Assembly: GCA_904501735.1 (NCBI GenBank)
Contig: CAJGBY010000012.1
Span: 1-63,340 of the forward strand
DNA: 63,340 nucleotides
From: an uncultured Muribaculaceae bacterium
GTDB taxonomy: Bacteria; Bacteroidota; Bacteroidia; Bacteroidales; Muribaculaceae
Reading direction: 5' to 3'
The notes under the pieces are model-generated. The model was not told the origin of the DNA. It was given only the letters and a program-made list of their open reading frames with translations, and did not search any database. Shown here piece after piece: positions 1 to 9,300 of this stretch. The position numbers were made by a program, and so were the translations under genes. The stretch's first letter is position 1. Each line of letters begins with the position of its first letter.

Positions 1-645
1 GATACCGAATTCACTCAAACTAGGTGTTGTGTACAAATTATTGTTAGCTATGTAGTAAGAACAAGTTCTATTCTTGCCCATTAATGTAATATCTGTATTA
101 GAAATATTAATGTATTCCAAACCATTCAAACGCTCAGTAAAGCCGAAAGATTTATTGCCATTATTATGGTAAGTTATCATACCGGCAGCTCTCCATTTGC
201 CTTCAATATCTTGGGTATTGATAGAGCCTTCATGAAACTTCCTCAATGTAAAAATCTCAGTATGAGATTCCGAGTCAGTAAGAACTAGTTCCTCATTATC
301 AAATGAAAAAACATCATATGAATCAGAATATTTACCACCGATTGCTTCATAGTAGAATATAATCTTATCATCTTTGACCACATAATTCCCTGCAATAATT
401 TCAGTTGCTGATTTAAATGAACTTTTCGAAAGAATTAACCAACCATACATCCATTTTTCATCAAGTTCACCTTTATCAGTAATGACTTCATCATTATAAG
501 TAGTTGCATATCTAACTATTCTCCATTCGCCAACATACTTGTCATCATTATAAGACGACTGCCATTCACCATCTCCACAAGATGTAAAAAGAGTGCATAT
601 ACTAATAAGTACTGCTAAAGCAAAAAAATTTAATAGGTGTTTCAT
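1..645 (-). CDS. Lipoprotein with two lipocalin-like repeats (3' part missing)
   Basis: Reading the minus strand from the ATG at 645 gives 215 codons that stay open to the window edge, so the C-terminus is missing. The N-terminus is a lipoprotein signal: Lys-His, a hydrophobic run, then the lipobox LFTSC near residue 22, followed by an acidic GDGE stretch. Two similar blocks follow, one around GEWRIVRYATTY and one around GKWRAAGMITYH, each with short beta-strand-like segments; this resembles the lipocalin-like lipoproteins common in Bacteroidota. No catalytic motif is visible. Product and ligand are unknown. The gene is AT-rich compared with pckA. It could equally be another small beta-barrel lipoprotein family. 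Confidence 0.75.
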   Translation of the reverse strand, partial: MKHLLNFFALAVLISICTLFTSCGDGEWQSSYNDDKYVGEWRIVRYATTYNDEVITDKGELDEKWMYGWLILSKSSFKSATEIIAGNYVVKDDKIIFYYEAIGGKYSDSYDVFSFDNEELVLTDSESHTEIFTLRKFHEGSINTQDIEGKWRAAGMITYHNNGNKSFGFTERLNGLEYINISNTDITLMGKNRTCSYYIANNNLYTTPSLSEFGI

Positions 646-701
646 ATTTTATATATTTAGAGTTCCTGACTTATTCGGATCTATTAGTCCACAACATCAC
701 A

Positions 702-741
702 AAAAAGTAAAAGCGGAAAAGCATTTCTACTCTTCCGCTTT
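702..741 (-). terminator. Rho-independent terminator of tRNA-Leu
   Basis: On the minus strand, directly after the tRNA-Leu 3' end, the inverted repeat AAGCGGAA (733-740) / TTCCGCTT (711-718) is followed by a T-rich run. Confidence 0.7.
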
Positions 742-742
742 G

Positions 743-824
743 TACCCAGACCCGGGATCGAACCGGGATGGGTTGCCCCACTGGTGTTTGAGACCAGCGC
801 GTCTACCGATTCCGCCATCTGGGC
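743..824 (-). tRNA. tRNA-Leu(CAA)
   Basis: The minus strand folds as an 82-nt class II tRNA. The acceptor stem GCCCAGA pairs with TCTGGGT, the anticodon stem CTGGT/ACCAG closes the loop CTCAAAC with anticodon CAA, there is a long variable arm, and the T arm contains GGTTCGATC. It reads the Leu codon UUG. The 3' CCA is not encoded, unlike the tRNA-Lys at 42.6 kb, so it must be added after transcription. Promoter and terminator are both visible. Confidence 0.95.
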
Positions 825-835
825 TTTTGCGAGTG

Positions 836-866
836 CAAAGATACGACTTTTTTCTTATTCTGCAAA
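836..866 (-). promoter_or_regulatory. Promoter of tRNA-Leu
   Basis: Minus strand: TTTG (866-863), 19 bp spacer, TATCTTTG (843-836). This matches the Bacteroidota -33/-7 pattern and places the start just upstream of the tRNA. From 867 to 1148 nothing else is recognised. Confidence 0.7.
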
Positions 867-1148
867 ATTTTTCTTCAAAAAAAACTCACTTTTCTATCAT
901 TCCCAGCATTTACACCGCCTAATTCTGCTCTATTTTTTTTCCTTTTATAGTCCATTTGATACAATTTCACCCCCAATCACTACCACTACACTAAAAACTT
1001 TAAACCATAAAACTTTACTGTGCTCACAAGTGTTATTTTTACAAGGGAACTACACCCCCACACCTATTTAATGTAATTTATTAAGTATTCTTCACAAAAT
1101 ATTGTGGAAAAATTTCTTTATTCACTATTTTTTCTCCAAAAAAAATAC

Positions 1149-1156
1149 TAATTTTG
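1149..1156 (+). promoter_or_regulatory. Candidate -7 box of pckA
   Basis: TAATTTTG, 69 bp before the pckA ATG, fits the Bacteroidota -7 consensus TAnnTTTG. No clear -33 element is seen. The leader is AT-rich and about 65 nt long. Confidence 0.5.
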
Positions 1157-1225
1157 CATCGGAATTATGATATTCCACTAAGTAGGTAAAAATTTATTAA
1201 TTTCTTATTTATACAAATAAAGGTA

Positions 1226-2830
1226 ATGACAAAGATTGATTTAACTAAGTATGGCATCGTTGGCACACCTGAAATCGTGTACAACCCTTCTTACGAACAA
1301 CTTTTCGAAGAAGAAACTAAGCCAACTCTTGAAGGTTTTGAAAAAGGTCAAGAAACTGAACTTGGCGCAGTAAATGTAATGACTGGTATCTACACTGGTC
1401 GCTCTCCTAAGGACAAATTCATTGTGAAGGACGCTTTCAGCGCTGACAAAGTGTGGTGGACTTCTGAAGAATATAAGAATGATAACAAGCCTGTAACTGA
1501 AGAAGCTTGGGCTAAGATCAAGGATCTTGCTGTTAAGGAACTTTCTAACAAGCGTCTTTTCGTTGTTGACGGTTTCTGCGGTGCTAACAAGGCTACTTGC
1601 TTGAAGGTGCGCTTCATCGTTGAAGTTGCTTGGCAAGCTCACTTCGTAACTAACATGTTCATCCGCCCAACTGCTGAAGAACTTGAATCTTTCGAACCAG
1701 ACTTCATCGTTTACAACGCTTCTAAGGCTAAGGCTGAAAACTATGCTGAACTTGGCTTGAACTCTGACACAGCTGTTGTATTCAACCTAACTTCTAAGGA
1801 ACAAGTTATCCTTAACACTTGGTACGGTGGTGAAATGAAGAAGGGTCTTTTCTCTATGATGAACTTCTTCAAGCCTCTTGAAGGTATCGCTTCTATGCAC
1901 TGTTCAGCTAACACTGACATGGAAGAAAAGAGCACTGCTATCTTCTTCGGTCTTTCTGGTACAGGTAAGACTACTCTTTCTACTGACCCTAAGCGTAAGC
2001 TAATCGGTGACGACGAACACGGTTGGGACGACGAAGGTGTATTCAACTACGAAGGTGGTTGCTACGCTAAGGTTATCAACCTTGACAAGGAATCTGAACC
2101 AGATATCTTCAACGCTATCAAGCGCAACGCACTTCTTGAAAATGTAACTGTTGACGCTAATGGTAAGATCGATTTCAACGATAAGAGCGTAACTGAAAAT
2201 ACTCGCGTTTCTTACCCAATCGACCACATCCAAAACATCGTTAAGCCAGTTTCTAAGGGTCCTGCTGCTAAGCAAGTAATCTTCCTTTCAGCTGACGCAT
2301 TCGGTGTACTTCCTCCAGTATCTATCCTTAATCCAGAACAAGCTAAGTACTACTTCCTAAGCGGTTTCACTGCTAAGCTTGCTGGTACTGAACGCGGTAT
2401 CACTGAACCAACTCCTACTTTCTCAGCTTGTTTCGGTGCTGCATTCCTTGAATTGCACCCAACTAAGTACGCTGAAGAATTGGTTAAGAGAATGGAAGCT
2501 AACGGCGCTAAGGCATACTTGGTAAACACTGGTTGGAACGGTACAGGTAAGCGTATCTCTATCAAGGATACTCGTGGTATCATCGACGCTATCCTTGACG
2601 GTAGCATCAACACTGCTCCTACTAAGACTATCCCTTACTTCTCATTCGAAGTTCCAACTGAACTTCCTGGCGTAGATCCTAAGATCCTTGACCCACGCGA
2701 CACTTACGCTGACGCTGCTCAATGGGAAGAAAAGGCTAAGGACTTGGCTGCTCGTTTCATCAAGAACTTCAGCAAGTACACAACTAACGAAGCTGGTAAG
2801 GCTCTAGTTGCTGCTGGTCCTCAACTATAA
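1226..2830 (+). CDS. pckA: Phosphoenolpyruvate carboxykinase (ATP)
   Basis: Interconverts oxaloacetate and phosphoenolpyruvate with ATP/ADP; in fermenting Bacteroidales it mainly fixes CO2 towards succinate. The 534-residue product has the usual length. It shows the substrate-binding stretch TGRSPKDKF near residue 58, the kinase-1a P-loop GLSGTGKTTLS near 243, and the metal-binding GDDEHGWD region shortly after. The ATG at 1226 is the first start after a good -7 box. Codon choice is strongly biased (AAG, CTT, GCT, AAC), as expected for a very highly expressed gene. It is monocistronic, with a promoter before it and a strong terminator after it. It faces away from the clpS operon. Confidence 0.97.
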   Translation: MTKIDLTKYGIVGTPEIVYNPSYEQLFEEETKPTLEGFEKGQETELGAVNVMTGIYTGRSPKDKFIVKDAFSADKVWWTSEEYKNDNKPVTEEAWAKIKDLAVKELSNKRLFVVDGFCGANKATCLKVRFIVEVAWQAHFVTNMFIRPTAEELESFEPDFIVYNASKAKAENYAELGLNSDTAVVFNLTSKEQVILNTWYGGEMKKGLFSMMNFFKPLEGIASMHCSANTDMEEKSTAIFFGLSGTGKTTLSTDPKRKLIGDDEHGWDDEGVFNYEGGCYAKVINLDKESEPDIFNAIKRNALLENVTVDANGKIDFNDKSVTENTRVSYPIDHIQNIVKPVSKGPAAKQVIFLSADAFGVLPPVSILNPEQAKYYFLSGFTAKLAGTERGITEPTPTFSACFGAAFLELHPTKYAEELVKRMEANGAKAYLVNTGWNGTGKRISIKDTRGIIDAILDGSINTAPTKTIPYFSFEVPTELPGVDPKILDPRDTYADAAQWEEKAKDLAARFIKNFSKYTTNEAGKALVAAGPQL

Positions 2831-2870
2831 TCTTGAATTATAATAAAACAAGACTATATAAATAACTACG

Positions 2871-2910
2871 AAATAGGCTCGTCATTCTGGCGAGCCTATT
2901 TTATTTTTAA
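2871..2910 (+). terminator. Terminator of pckA
   Basis: Perfect 11-bp stem, AAATAGGCTCG (2871-2881) and CGAGCCTATTT (2891-2901), with a 9-nt loop, followed by TTATTTTT. Confidence 0.85.
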
Positions 2911-2930
2911 TCGTTTGAATTATGACAATA

Positions 2931-2958
2931 AAAAAAATGCCCTTGCAGGCATTTTTTT
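2931..2958 (-). terminator. Terminator of the clpS-clpA-aat operon
   Basis: AAAAAAATGCC (2931-2941) and GGCATTTTTTT (2948-2958) form a hairpin with a 6-nt loop just beyond the aat stop. Flanking A and T runs make it able to work in both directions. Confidence 0.8.
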
Positions 2959-2967
2959 GTTTTCATC

Positions 2968-3675
2968 TCAACAATAGAAATCTTTTAAGTCTTTCCTTAA
3001 TATCTCCATGTATTCATCATAGGGGATATAGCGACCGCCCATCGACTTGAGGTGCGCTGTCTCAATCTGACAATCAATGAAACAATTCTCTTTGCCCCTC
3101 AATGCAGCAGCAAGATAGATAAGCGCAATCTTCGACCCATTAGGCACGCGCGAGAACATGCTTTCGCCTATAAACGAGTTGTTGAACGACACTCCATACA
3201 AGCCGCCCACCATCGTGCGCTTCTCTTCGCCATTCTCATCGGGCTGATTTTGCCACACCTCCACACTATAAGCCAACCCCATGCGATACAACTGCATATA
3301 GGCCTCAATGATGTGTTCGCCAAGCCACGCATATTCGTCGTCCCAACGGCCATCAACATTGCCACAATTACGCATCACACCCTCGAAATCGGTGTTGAAA
3401 GTAACCTCAAAGTTTCGCTTACGCAACACTTGCTTCATCGAATGACTTATGTGTATCTCATTGGGGAATATCACAAACCTCTTTTGAGGACAGAACCAAT
3501 GAGGATATTCCTCCTGCTTATACGAGTACCAAGGGAAGAAACCATTTGAGTAGGCCAATATGAGTCGTTCCAACGACAAATCGCCTCCCACAGCTATCAA
3601 TCCACTCTCTTCAGCCTCTCTGGGATCGGGAAACCATATTTCCCCATCTTCATCATCCAACCAATATACTGCCAT
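2968..3675 (-). CDS. aat: Leucyl/phenylalanyl-tRNA--protein transferase
   Basis: Transfers Leu or Phe from aminoacyl-tRNA to N-terminal Lys or Arg of proteins, making primary N-degrons for ClpS/ClpAP. The 235-residue length is normal. The family signature is clear: WFPDPREAEESGLIAVGGDL near the start, NGFFPWYS, the WFCPQKRFVI stretch, the GRWDDEYAWLGEHIIEAY core, and VGGLYGVSFNNSFIGESMFS. It is the last gene of clpS-clpA-aat, and its ATG lies 23 nt inside the clpA 3' end, which suggests translational coupling. All three parts of the pathway (tagging, recognition, unfolding) are therefore made from one mRNA. Confidence 0.96.
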   Translation of the reverse strand: MAVYWLDDEDGEIWFPDPREAEESGLIAVGGDLSLERLILAYSNGFFPWYSYKQEEYPHWFCPQKRFVIFPNEIHISHSMKQVLRKRNFEVTFNTDFEGVMRNCGNVDGRWDDEYAWLGEHIIEAYMQLYRMGLAYSVEVWQNQPDENGEEKRTMVGGLYGVSFNNSFIGESMFSRVPNGSKIALIYLAAALRGKENCFIDCQIETAHLKSMGGRYIPYDEYMEILRKDLKDFYC

Positions 3676-5878
3676 CTTTCAATACAATTTTGATTGTTCC
3701 ACCTTGCTTCATTGAGCCAAACAAAATCTCGCGCATAAGCACTGGCTTGAGCTGTTGAGCTATCACTCGGTCCATCTCGCGAGCGCCATACACAGGATTA
3801 TAACCCTCCTTAAGCAAATATTCGAATGCTTCGTCGCTCAATTCCATCGCCACATTCTTTGCCTTGAGTTTGTCGCCCAGTTCACGCAACTTCTTTTGCA
3901 AAATCAACTCTGCCATCTCGCGATTCATGTCGTTGAACACTACAGTTCCCGACAAGCGATTCAAAAACTCTGGTTTGAACACTCGTTTCACCTCTTTCAT
4001 CATCGCATCGCCTCGAGTAACACTGCTATTGAAGCCAACCATAGCTTGGGTAGCGTACTGCGCGCCTGCATTCGAAGTCATAATGAGTATCACATTACGG
4101 AAATCGGCTTGACGACCTTTATTATCGGTCAATCGAGCATAATCCATCACTTGTAGCAGTATATTATAGATGTCTTGGTGCGCCTTCTCAATTTCATCGA
4201 GCAAAAGCACACAATGAGGATTCTTTCTTATAGCATCGGTGAGCAAACCGCCATCGTCATAGCCTACATATCCGGCAGGAGCGCCTATGAATTTGGCAAC
4301 GGCATGCTTTTCGGTATATTCGCTCATGTCGAAACGCAAAAGTTCGATACCAAGTTCGTGCGACAACACCTTTGCCACTTCGGTCTTACCCACACCAGTA
4401 GGTCCCACAAACAGCAACGATGCCAATGGCTTGTTCTCATCGAGCAATCCTGCGCGCGACATTTGCACGGTTTCAACCACTTGTTTTATAGCATTGTCTT
4501 GACCATAAATCTTACCAAGCATTCGAGCCGACAATGTTTCCAAACGCGCGAAATCATCTTCTTCGCATTCAGCCATTGCATCCACCTTACATGTCTTCGA
4601 CAAGATGTTTGCAATATCCTTCTTGTTCACTTCACGGTTGCTCTTTTCCAACTCCTTCGCAGCACCAGCCTCGTCGATGATATCTATAGCCTTGTCTGGC
4701 AAGAATCGCTCGTTGATATACTTAGCGCTTGCCTCCACTGCATAATCGATAGCCTCGCTCGCATACACCACGCCATGAAACTCCTCATATCGCGATTGAA
4801 GTTGGCGAATAATATTCTTAGCCTCGTCAATACTTGGTTCTAATATGTCGATTTGTTGGAAACGACGCACAAGCCCTTTCGACTTCGAGAAATGGCGATT
4901 ATATTCATCGTAGGTTGTTGAACCTATGAAGCGTATCTTTCCGCACTCCAAATAAGGTTTCAACATATTACTTGCGTCCATTGCGCCATTGCCATTAGCT
5001 CCAGCACCCACAAGTGTGTGAATCTCGTCGATATACACTATATTGGCATCACTTTCGGCCATAATGCCGTCCATAATCACCTTTATACGGTTTTCAAAAT
5101 CACCTCTATATTGTGTTCCAGCAAGCAATGTACCCACATCTATCTGATAGATGCGACTATTCATCAACCTTTCGGGCACTTGTTTTTCTTCTATCATGCG
5201 AGCAAGTCCCCACACAAGCGCAGTCTTTCCCACACCTGGTTCGCCCACATGTAATGGATTATTCTTGTCGAGCCTACACAACACTTGTATCGTGCGTAAC
5301 AATTCCTCCTCTCTTCCGATAAGAGGATTGCGGGTGGCGTAATTGTCGTTCATGCACACCACAAATCTACGCCAAACTTCATCTACTGGCTCTTTGGCAT
5401 CATTCTTCGCATTATCGTTTTTACCAACAAATGCGTTATCAAAATCAGCTTCAGTTATGAATTGGCTCATAAACTCAGCTTCATAGTCGCCCAATTCCTC
5501 TTTTATGAAATAAGCAGCCCATGAGTCCTCAAGTTGCATCACGGCGCGTGCCAAGTGAGTCACATCTACGGCATCGCCTCCACTACTCAACACCATTTGG
5601 TAAGCTATGCCCACCACTTCAAGCATCTGAGTTGATGCTTCTGGCTCATATTCCATATCTTCGGGCACTCGTTCCAGTTCATCTAAGTGAGAACCTACGG
5701 CAGCCTCTATATTTTCCACATCGGCATAACATTCCAATGCAGCTCTGAACGATCTACATTCCAACAGAGCACACAATAGATGCTCTGGCATTATAAACTC
5801 ATGTCTATAACTATTACACAACTCAACAGCCTTATTCAATAGGCGTGAGGCAAGTTCGGTTTGATTTATTTCCTCCAT
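3653..5878 (-). CDS. clpA: ATP-dependent Clp protease ATP-binding subunit ClpA
   Basis: Hexameric AAA+ unfoldase that feeds substrates into ClpP in the cytoplasm. The 741 residues hold a Clp N-domain (about 1-145), a first AAA module with Walker A GEPGVGKT (212-219) and Walker B IVYIDEIH, and a second AAA module with Walker A GPTGVGKT and Walker B VLLLDEIEKAH. There is no long ClpB-type middle coiled coil, which separates it from ClpB. The IGF/L-type ClpP-docking loop is probably around MVGFNSS. It sits 8 nt after clpS and overlaps aat by 23 nt. The first-module P-loop has Pro where many ClpA proteins have Ser, which is common in AAA+ families. Confidence 0.95.
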   Translation of the reverse strand: MEEINQTELASRLLNKAVELCNSYRHEFIMPEHLLCALLECRSFRAALECYADVENIEAAVGSHLDELERVPEDMEYEPEASTQMLEVVGIAYQMVLSSGGDAVDVTHLARAVMQLEDSWAAYFIKEELGDYEAEFMSQFITEADFDNAFVGKNDNAKNDAKEPVDEVWRRFVVCMNDNYATRNPLIGREEELLRTIQVLCRLDKNNPLHVGEPGVGKTALVWGLARMIEEKQVPERLMNSRIYQIDVGTLLAGTQYRGDFENRIKVIMDGIMAESDANIVYIDEIHTLVGAGANGNGAMDASNMLKPYLECGKIRFIGSTTYDEYNRHFSKSKGLVRRFQQIDILEPSIDEAKNIIRQLQSRYEEFHGVVYASEAIDYAVEASAKYINERFLPDKAIDIIDEAGAAKELEKSNREVNKKDIANILSKTCKVDAMAECEEDDFARLETLSARMLGKIYGQDNAIKQVVETVQMSRAGLLDENKPLASLLFVGPTGVGKTEVAKVLSHELGIELLRFDMSEYTEKHAVAKFIGAPAGYVGYDDGGLLTDAIRKNPHCVLLLDEIEKAHQDIYNILLQVMDYARLTDNKGRQADFRNVILIMTSNAGAQYATQAMVGFNSSVTRGDAMMKEVKRVFKPEFLNRLSGTVVFNDMNREMAELILQKKLRELGDKLKAKNVAMELSDEAFEYLLKEGYNPVYGAREMDRVIAQQLKPVLMREILFGSMKQGGTIKIVLKDGSILVG

Positions 5879-5886
5879 ACTATCTT

Positions 5887-6192
5887 TTATTCTTCACATT
5901 CCACAGTTAAACGAAGTGGGAAACCCTCGCTACGAGCCATGTCTGTAGCCTTGTTCGCTTTTGACACTGCAAGGTCATAGGTATAGATACCCACAACTGC
6001 TTTATCGGAGTAATGCACTTGTAGCATCAACTCGTTAGCCTTGTCTTCATTCATAAAAAACACCACTTTAAGCACCTTAACGACGAAATCCATTGGTGTA
6101 AAATCGTCATTATGTATATAAACCTTATACATCGAAGGCGTCTTCAAGTTTGTTCGTTGTCGTTCTCTTATATTTACCTGTTCTTGTGGCAT
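5887..6192 (-). CDS. clpS: ClpS adaptor (N-recognin)
   Basis: Small adaptor that binds N-terminal Leu, Phe, Tyr or Trp and hands the protein to ClpA. The 101 residues include the family core: YKVYIHNDDFTPMDFVV (about 22-38) with the Asn-Asp-Asp and Met-Asp residues of the N-degron pocket, and the helix KANELMLQVHYSDKAVVGIYTYDLA with the conserved His. It is the first gene of the clpS-clpA-aat operon. A -7 box lies about 60 nt upstream on the same strand. Only this gene order gives a complete N-degron module in three genes. Confidence 0.95.
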   Translation of the reverse strand: MPQEQVNIRERQRTNLKTPSMYKVYIHNDDFTPMDFVVKVLKVVFFMNEDKANELMLQVHYSDKAVVGIYTYDLAVSKANKATDMARSEGFPLRLTVECEE

Positions 6193-6252
6193 TTATTTAT
6201 CACTTTTATAATAGTAGTCTACTTTCTTCAAGGTTACACACCTTTACTATTG

Positions 6253-6260
6253 CAAATATA
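6253..6260 (-). promoter_or_regulatory. Candidate -7 box of the clpS-clpA-aat operon
   Basis: Minus strand TATATTTG matches TAnnTTTG and lies 60 bp before clpS. The -33 element is not obvious. Confidence 0.5.
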
Positions 6261-6296
6261 GTTCAAAATTGTGAGAATTATGGCCTTTCCTAATTC

Positions 6297-6336
6297 AAAA
6301 AGGACCAACCCTTCTATTTTGGGTTGGTCCTTTTAA
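6297..6336 (-). terminator. Terminator of the DUF4493/PCMD operon
   Basis: AGGACCAACCC (6301-6311) pairs perfectly with GGGTTGGTCCT (6321-6331). A and T runs flank the hairpin. It lies just past the stop of the C39-like peptidase gene. Confidence 0.85.
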
Positions 6337-6361
6337 TTTGTTCAGTGTTATAATATCTCTA

Positions 6362-9300
6362 TTACATCACCACCTTAGTTGCTTTTCCGCCTTGCTTCTT
6401 GATAAACACGCCATTCACTGGTGAGTCTACCTTCATACCTTGCATATTGTAGTATTCGATAGGAGCATTTTCGTCGGCTGCGACATTTTCTATTGCCGAT
6501 GCACCCACATTGAACGCATAGCGAGAAGCTGCCTTAGTTGTAAATGCTTCAGCACGAGGAATTGCATACCCCTTCAAATATTCACCCGAGTTACCACAGA
6601 TATACAAGTTACCAGCCAAATCCCATGCAATATCGTTCACATTAGTACCGATACCGTGGCGAACACTTACCTTCTCGGTCAATGTTGGCACACCACTTTC
6701 ATTGAATGTCAAGTCATACAATGAGAATGAGCTTGTTGTGCTTGCAATAGCGATTTGCTTACCATCAGGCGATACACGGATACCACCGCCACCACGAGCA
6801 GCACCACCTACACCTTCAAACAATTTTTGTTCACCATTTTCATTGATATAAATCAACGATGGGTTAGCTGCGCTTGGAGTAGCACGATATTGGCAATACC
6901 ATGCACCACCACGATTGTCATAATCAACGCTTGCAGCACGAGGCAAGATTGTATAATCAGTCATCGCTGTCACACTTGTTGGAGTTGGCAACACTGTTGC
7001 ATTACCAAGTGCATATTCGCTCACGCGTGAACCTGTTGCATTTGCGCTAAACACTGTACTATTAGCCGATAGTGCAATCATTTCCAAATTTTCACCCGAA
7101 CCCTTAACATCTAAACCTACATTAGCTGCTGCAACGAATCCGTCAGCATTGCTATATTCATAAGTTGATGAGTTGAATGATACTCCATTAAGTAGAGAAG
7201 TCCACTTATTGTTCTTCACAAGATCAGCTTGACTTGGTGCATATAGGATATAATCGCCAGCCTTGTTACAACGAGTTACAAAGATACGACCATCTTCAGC
7301 CACACGTACACGAGCTAGGTCGGCTGCATAAGTGTGATATGTATAAGTCAAATCGCCCATAAATGCGTACTTGCCTGTCTTTTCATTCTTCACACCAGTC
7401 ATATTTGGATTGAAGATATATAGACCTACACCGCCATTAGTTCCCGAATAATACACTGCATCCGATGTGCTCATACCTTCAGTAACATATAGGTCACCAA
7501 AGTTTTCACTTTCCATATTGTTGTCAACATCTACGCCACGAGGATGATAGAATTGCAATGCAGTGAATTCTTGGATAGCAGGCTTCTTGTCATCGTCTAC
7601 TTCCACTTCCCAAGTGTAAGCACCTTCAGCAAGATTTGCAATATCAATAGTTGCTGTTTGGTCGCCCTTTCTTGTTGCGCCGGTCACTGTAGCCACCACT
7701 TCGCCTGCAGCATTCTTCACATTCACATTCACCGATTTTGCTGGTACATTAAGTGAATAGTTTACATTAAGTGCATCACCTACCACTTCGCTCTTTAGAT
7801 CATAAGCAAATGCGTTAGCCGATCCATCTGTTGGCATAACATAAGGAAGTTCTGGCAATTCTTCACCTTCAGCAGCTGGTACTGCATACACGCTCCAGTA
7901 GTATTCGCCAATATTAGCATAACCATTGTTCACACCCACCCAGTCGTATGAAGAGTGTTGACCTGAGAAGTTTGGCCAAGAAGCATAGTTGTAGTCGCCA
8001 TAAGGGTCATGGCACACGAATGAACCTTGCTTTTCGATAAATCCTTCGCTGCTTGTATACACGCAGTTAGTAGCAAAACCAAGAATTACGTGTCCACTTG
8101 AACCAAGTTTCACACACAAAAGATAAGGACGACCTTCTGACGATTCATTTTGGAATGTAGTCCATGCAACTGTTGAGCTATAAGTCTTTTCAGCCTTAGC
8201 ACAACCATTCAATAGCATAAAGTCTACCATGTGTGATTGTGGCGATGCGCTATTCCACATAAAGCCATAACCACCAGGAATACCTGAACAACCATTACCA
8301 CTTGCTTTTGCACTAAACTTAGCAGTTTTAGCTTGATTGGTATATACATTACCAATGTGATAAGCATATTGACGCTTGATTGAAGAATTATAGCGAGAAG
8401 ATGTTTGAACTGGGTCAAGCAAACCGAAATAACCCAAGAACATACATGCCGATGTTGGCGCACATGCTACATATCCCCACTTTGTACAACCATTCACTGC
8501 TGTAACATCATACACTTGATTCAAATAAGGAATATCAAGTGCATCGATTGTTTGTTGGTATGATTTAGTTCCAACTTGTGGTTTCTTGTTGAATTCGCGT
8601 GCAGCCAATTTATTTTCGCCTTCGAAACGAGCACCAAACTTATCTTCTTCGATTTCATATAGCATCACTTCTTCGATAGCCGATAGAGGTCTGATGCTAC
8701 CCATCACTGGCATTGTGCGCACTGCAAGACCACGACGATCGCCCGATGAATATGCTACAAGCAACTTACCATCGCTTGTCATCACAGCATCAGTAGGCAT
8801 ATCTTCCGATGCAGCAAGCAAGTTCACTGCATTTGTGCCATCAAATCTCACCTTGTTCACGCTACTACCAAGAACCTTCATTTCGTTTTCGCCTTCTACC
8901 TTTGTATACACAAGTTCAGTAGAATTACCTGCCCACGATACTGAAGAACCCTTGCCAAGAGAATACACATTGCCTGTCACATTATCCAATACTGACAACA
9001 TGCCTTGTGCTGTTTGCACTGCAAGTTTGCTACCATCTGGCGACCACACACCATTGTAACCACCTTCGATATTCACTTGTTGTGTAGTACTTGCCACAAG
9101 GTCCTTAACGAAAAATTCGCCATTAAGGTTACCATAAGCTACATACTTGCCATCAGGTGAAATGTTAGCAATATTAGTGTAGAAACCAAGGTCATAGCTC
9201 TTGCGTTCTTCGCCCTTACGCACCACCAAGTTATTGCCCATTGTGTAAGCCATTGTACCATCGTTAGCAAACGATACTTGACCACATTGATTGCTGTAAT

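Noticed and set aside
593..1071. Plus-strand ORFs across the tRNA-Leu and the pckA leader
   Set aside because: They run through a tRNA gene and AT-rich promoter DNA and have no coding character.
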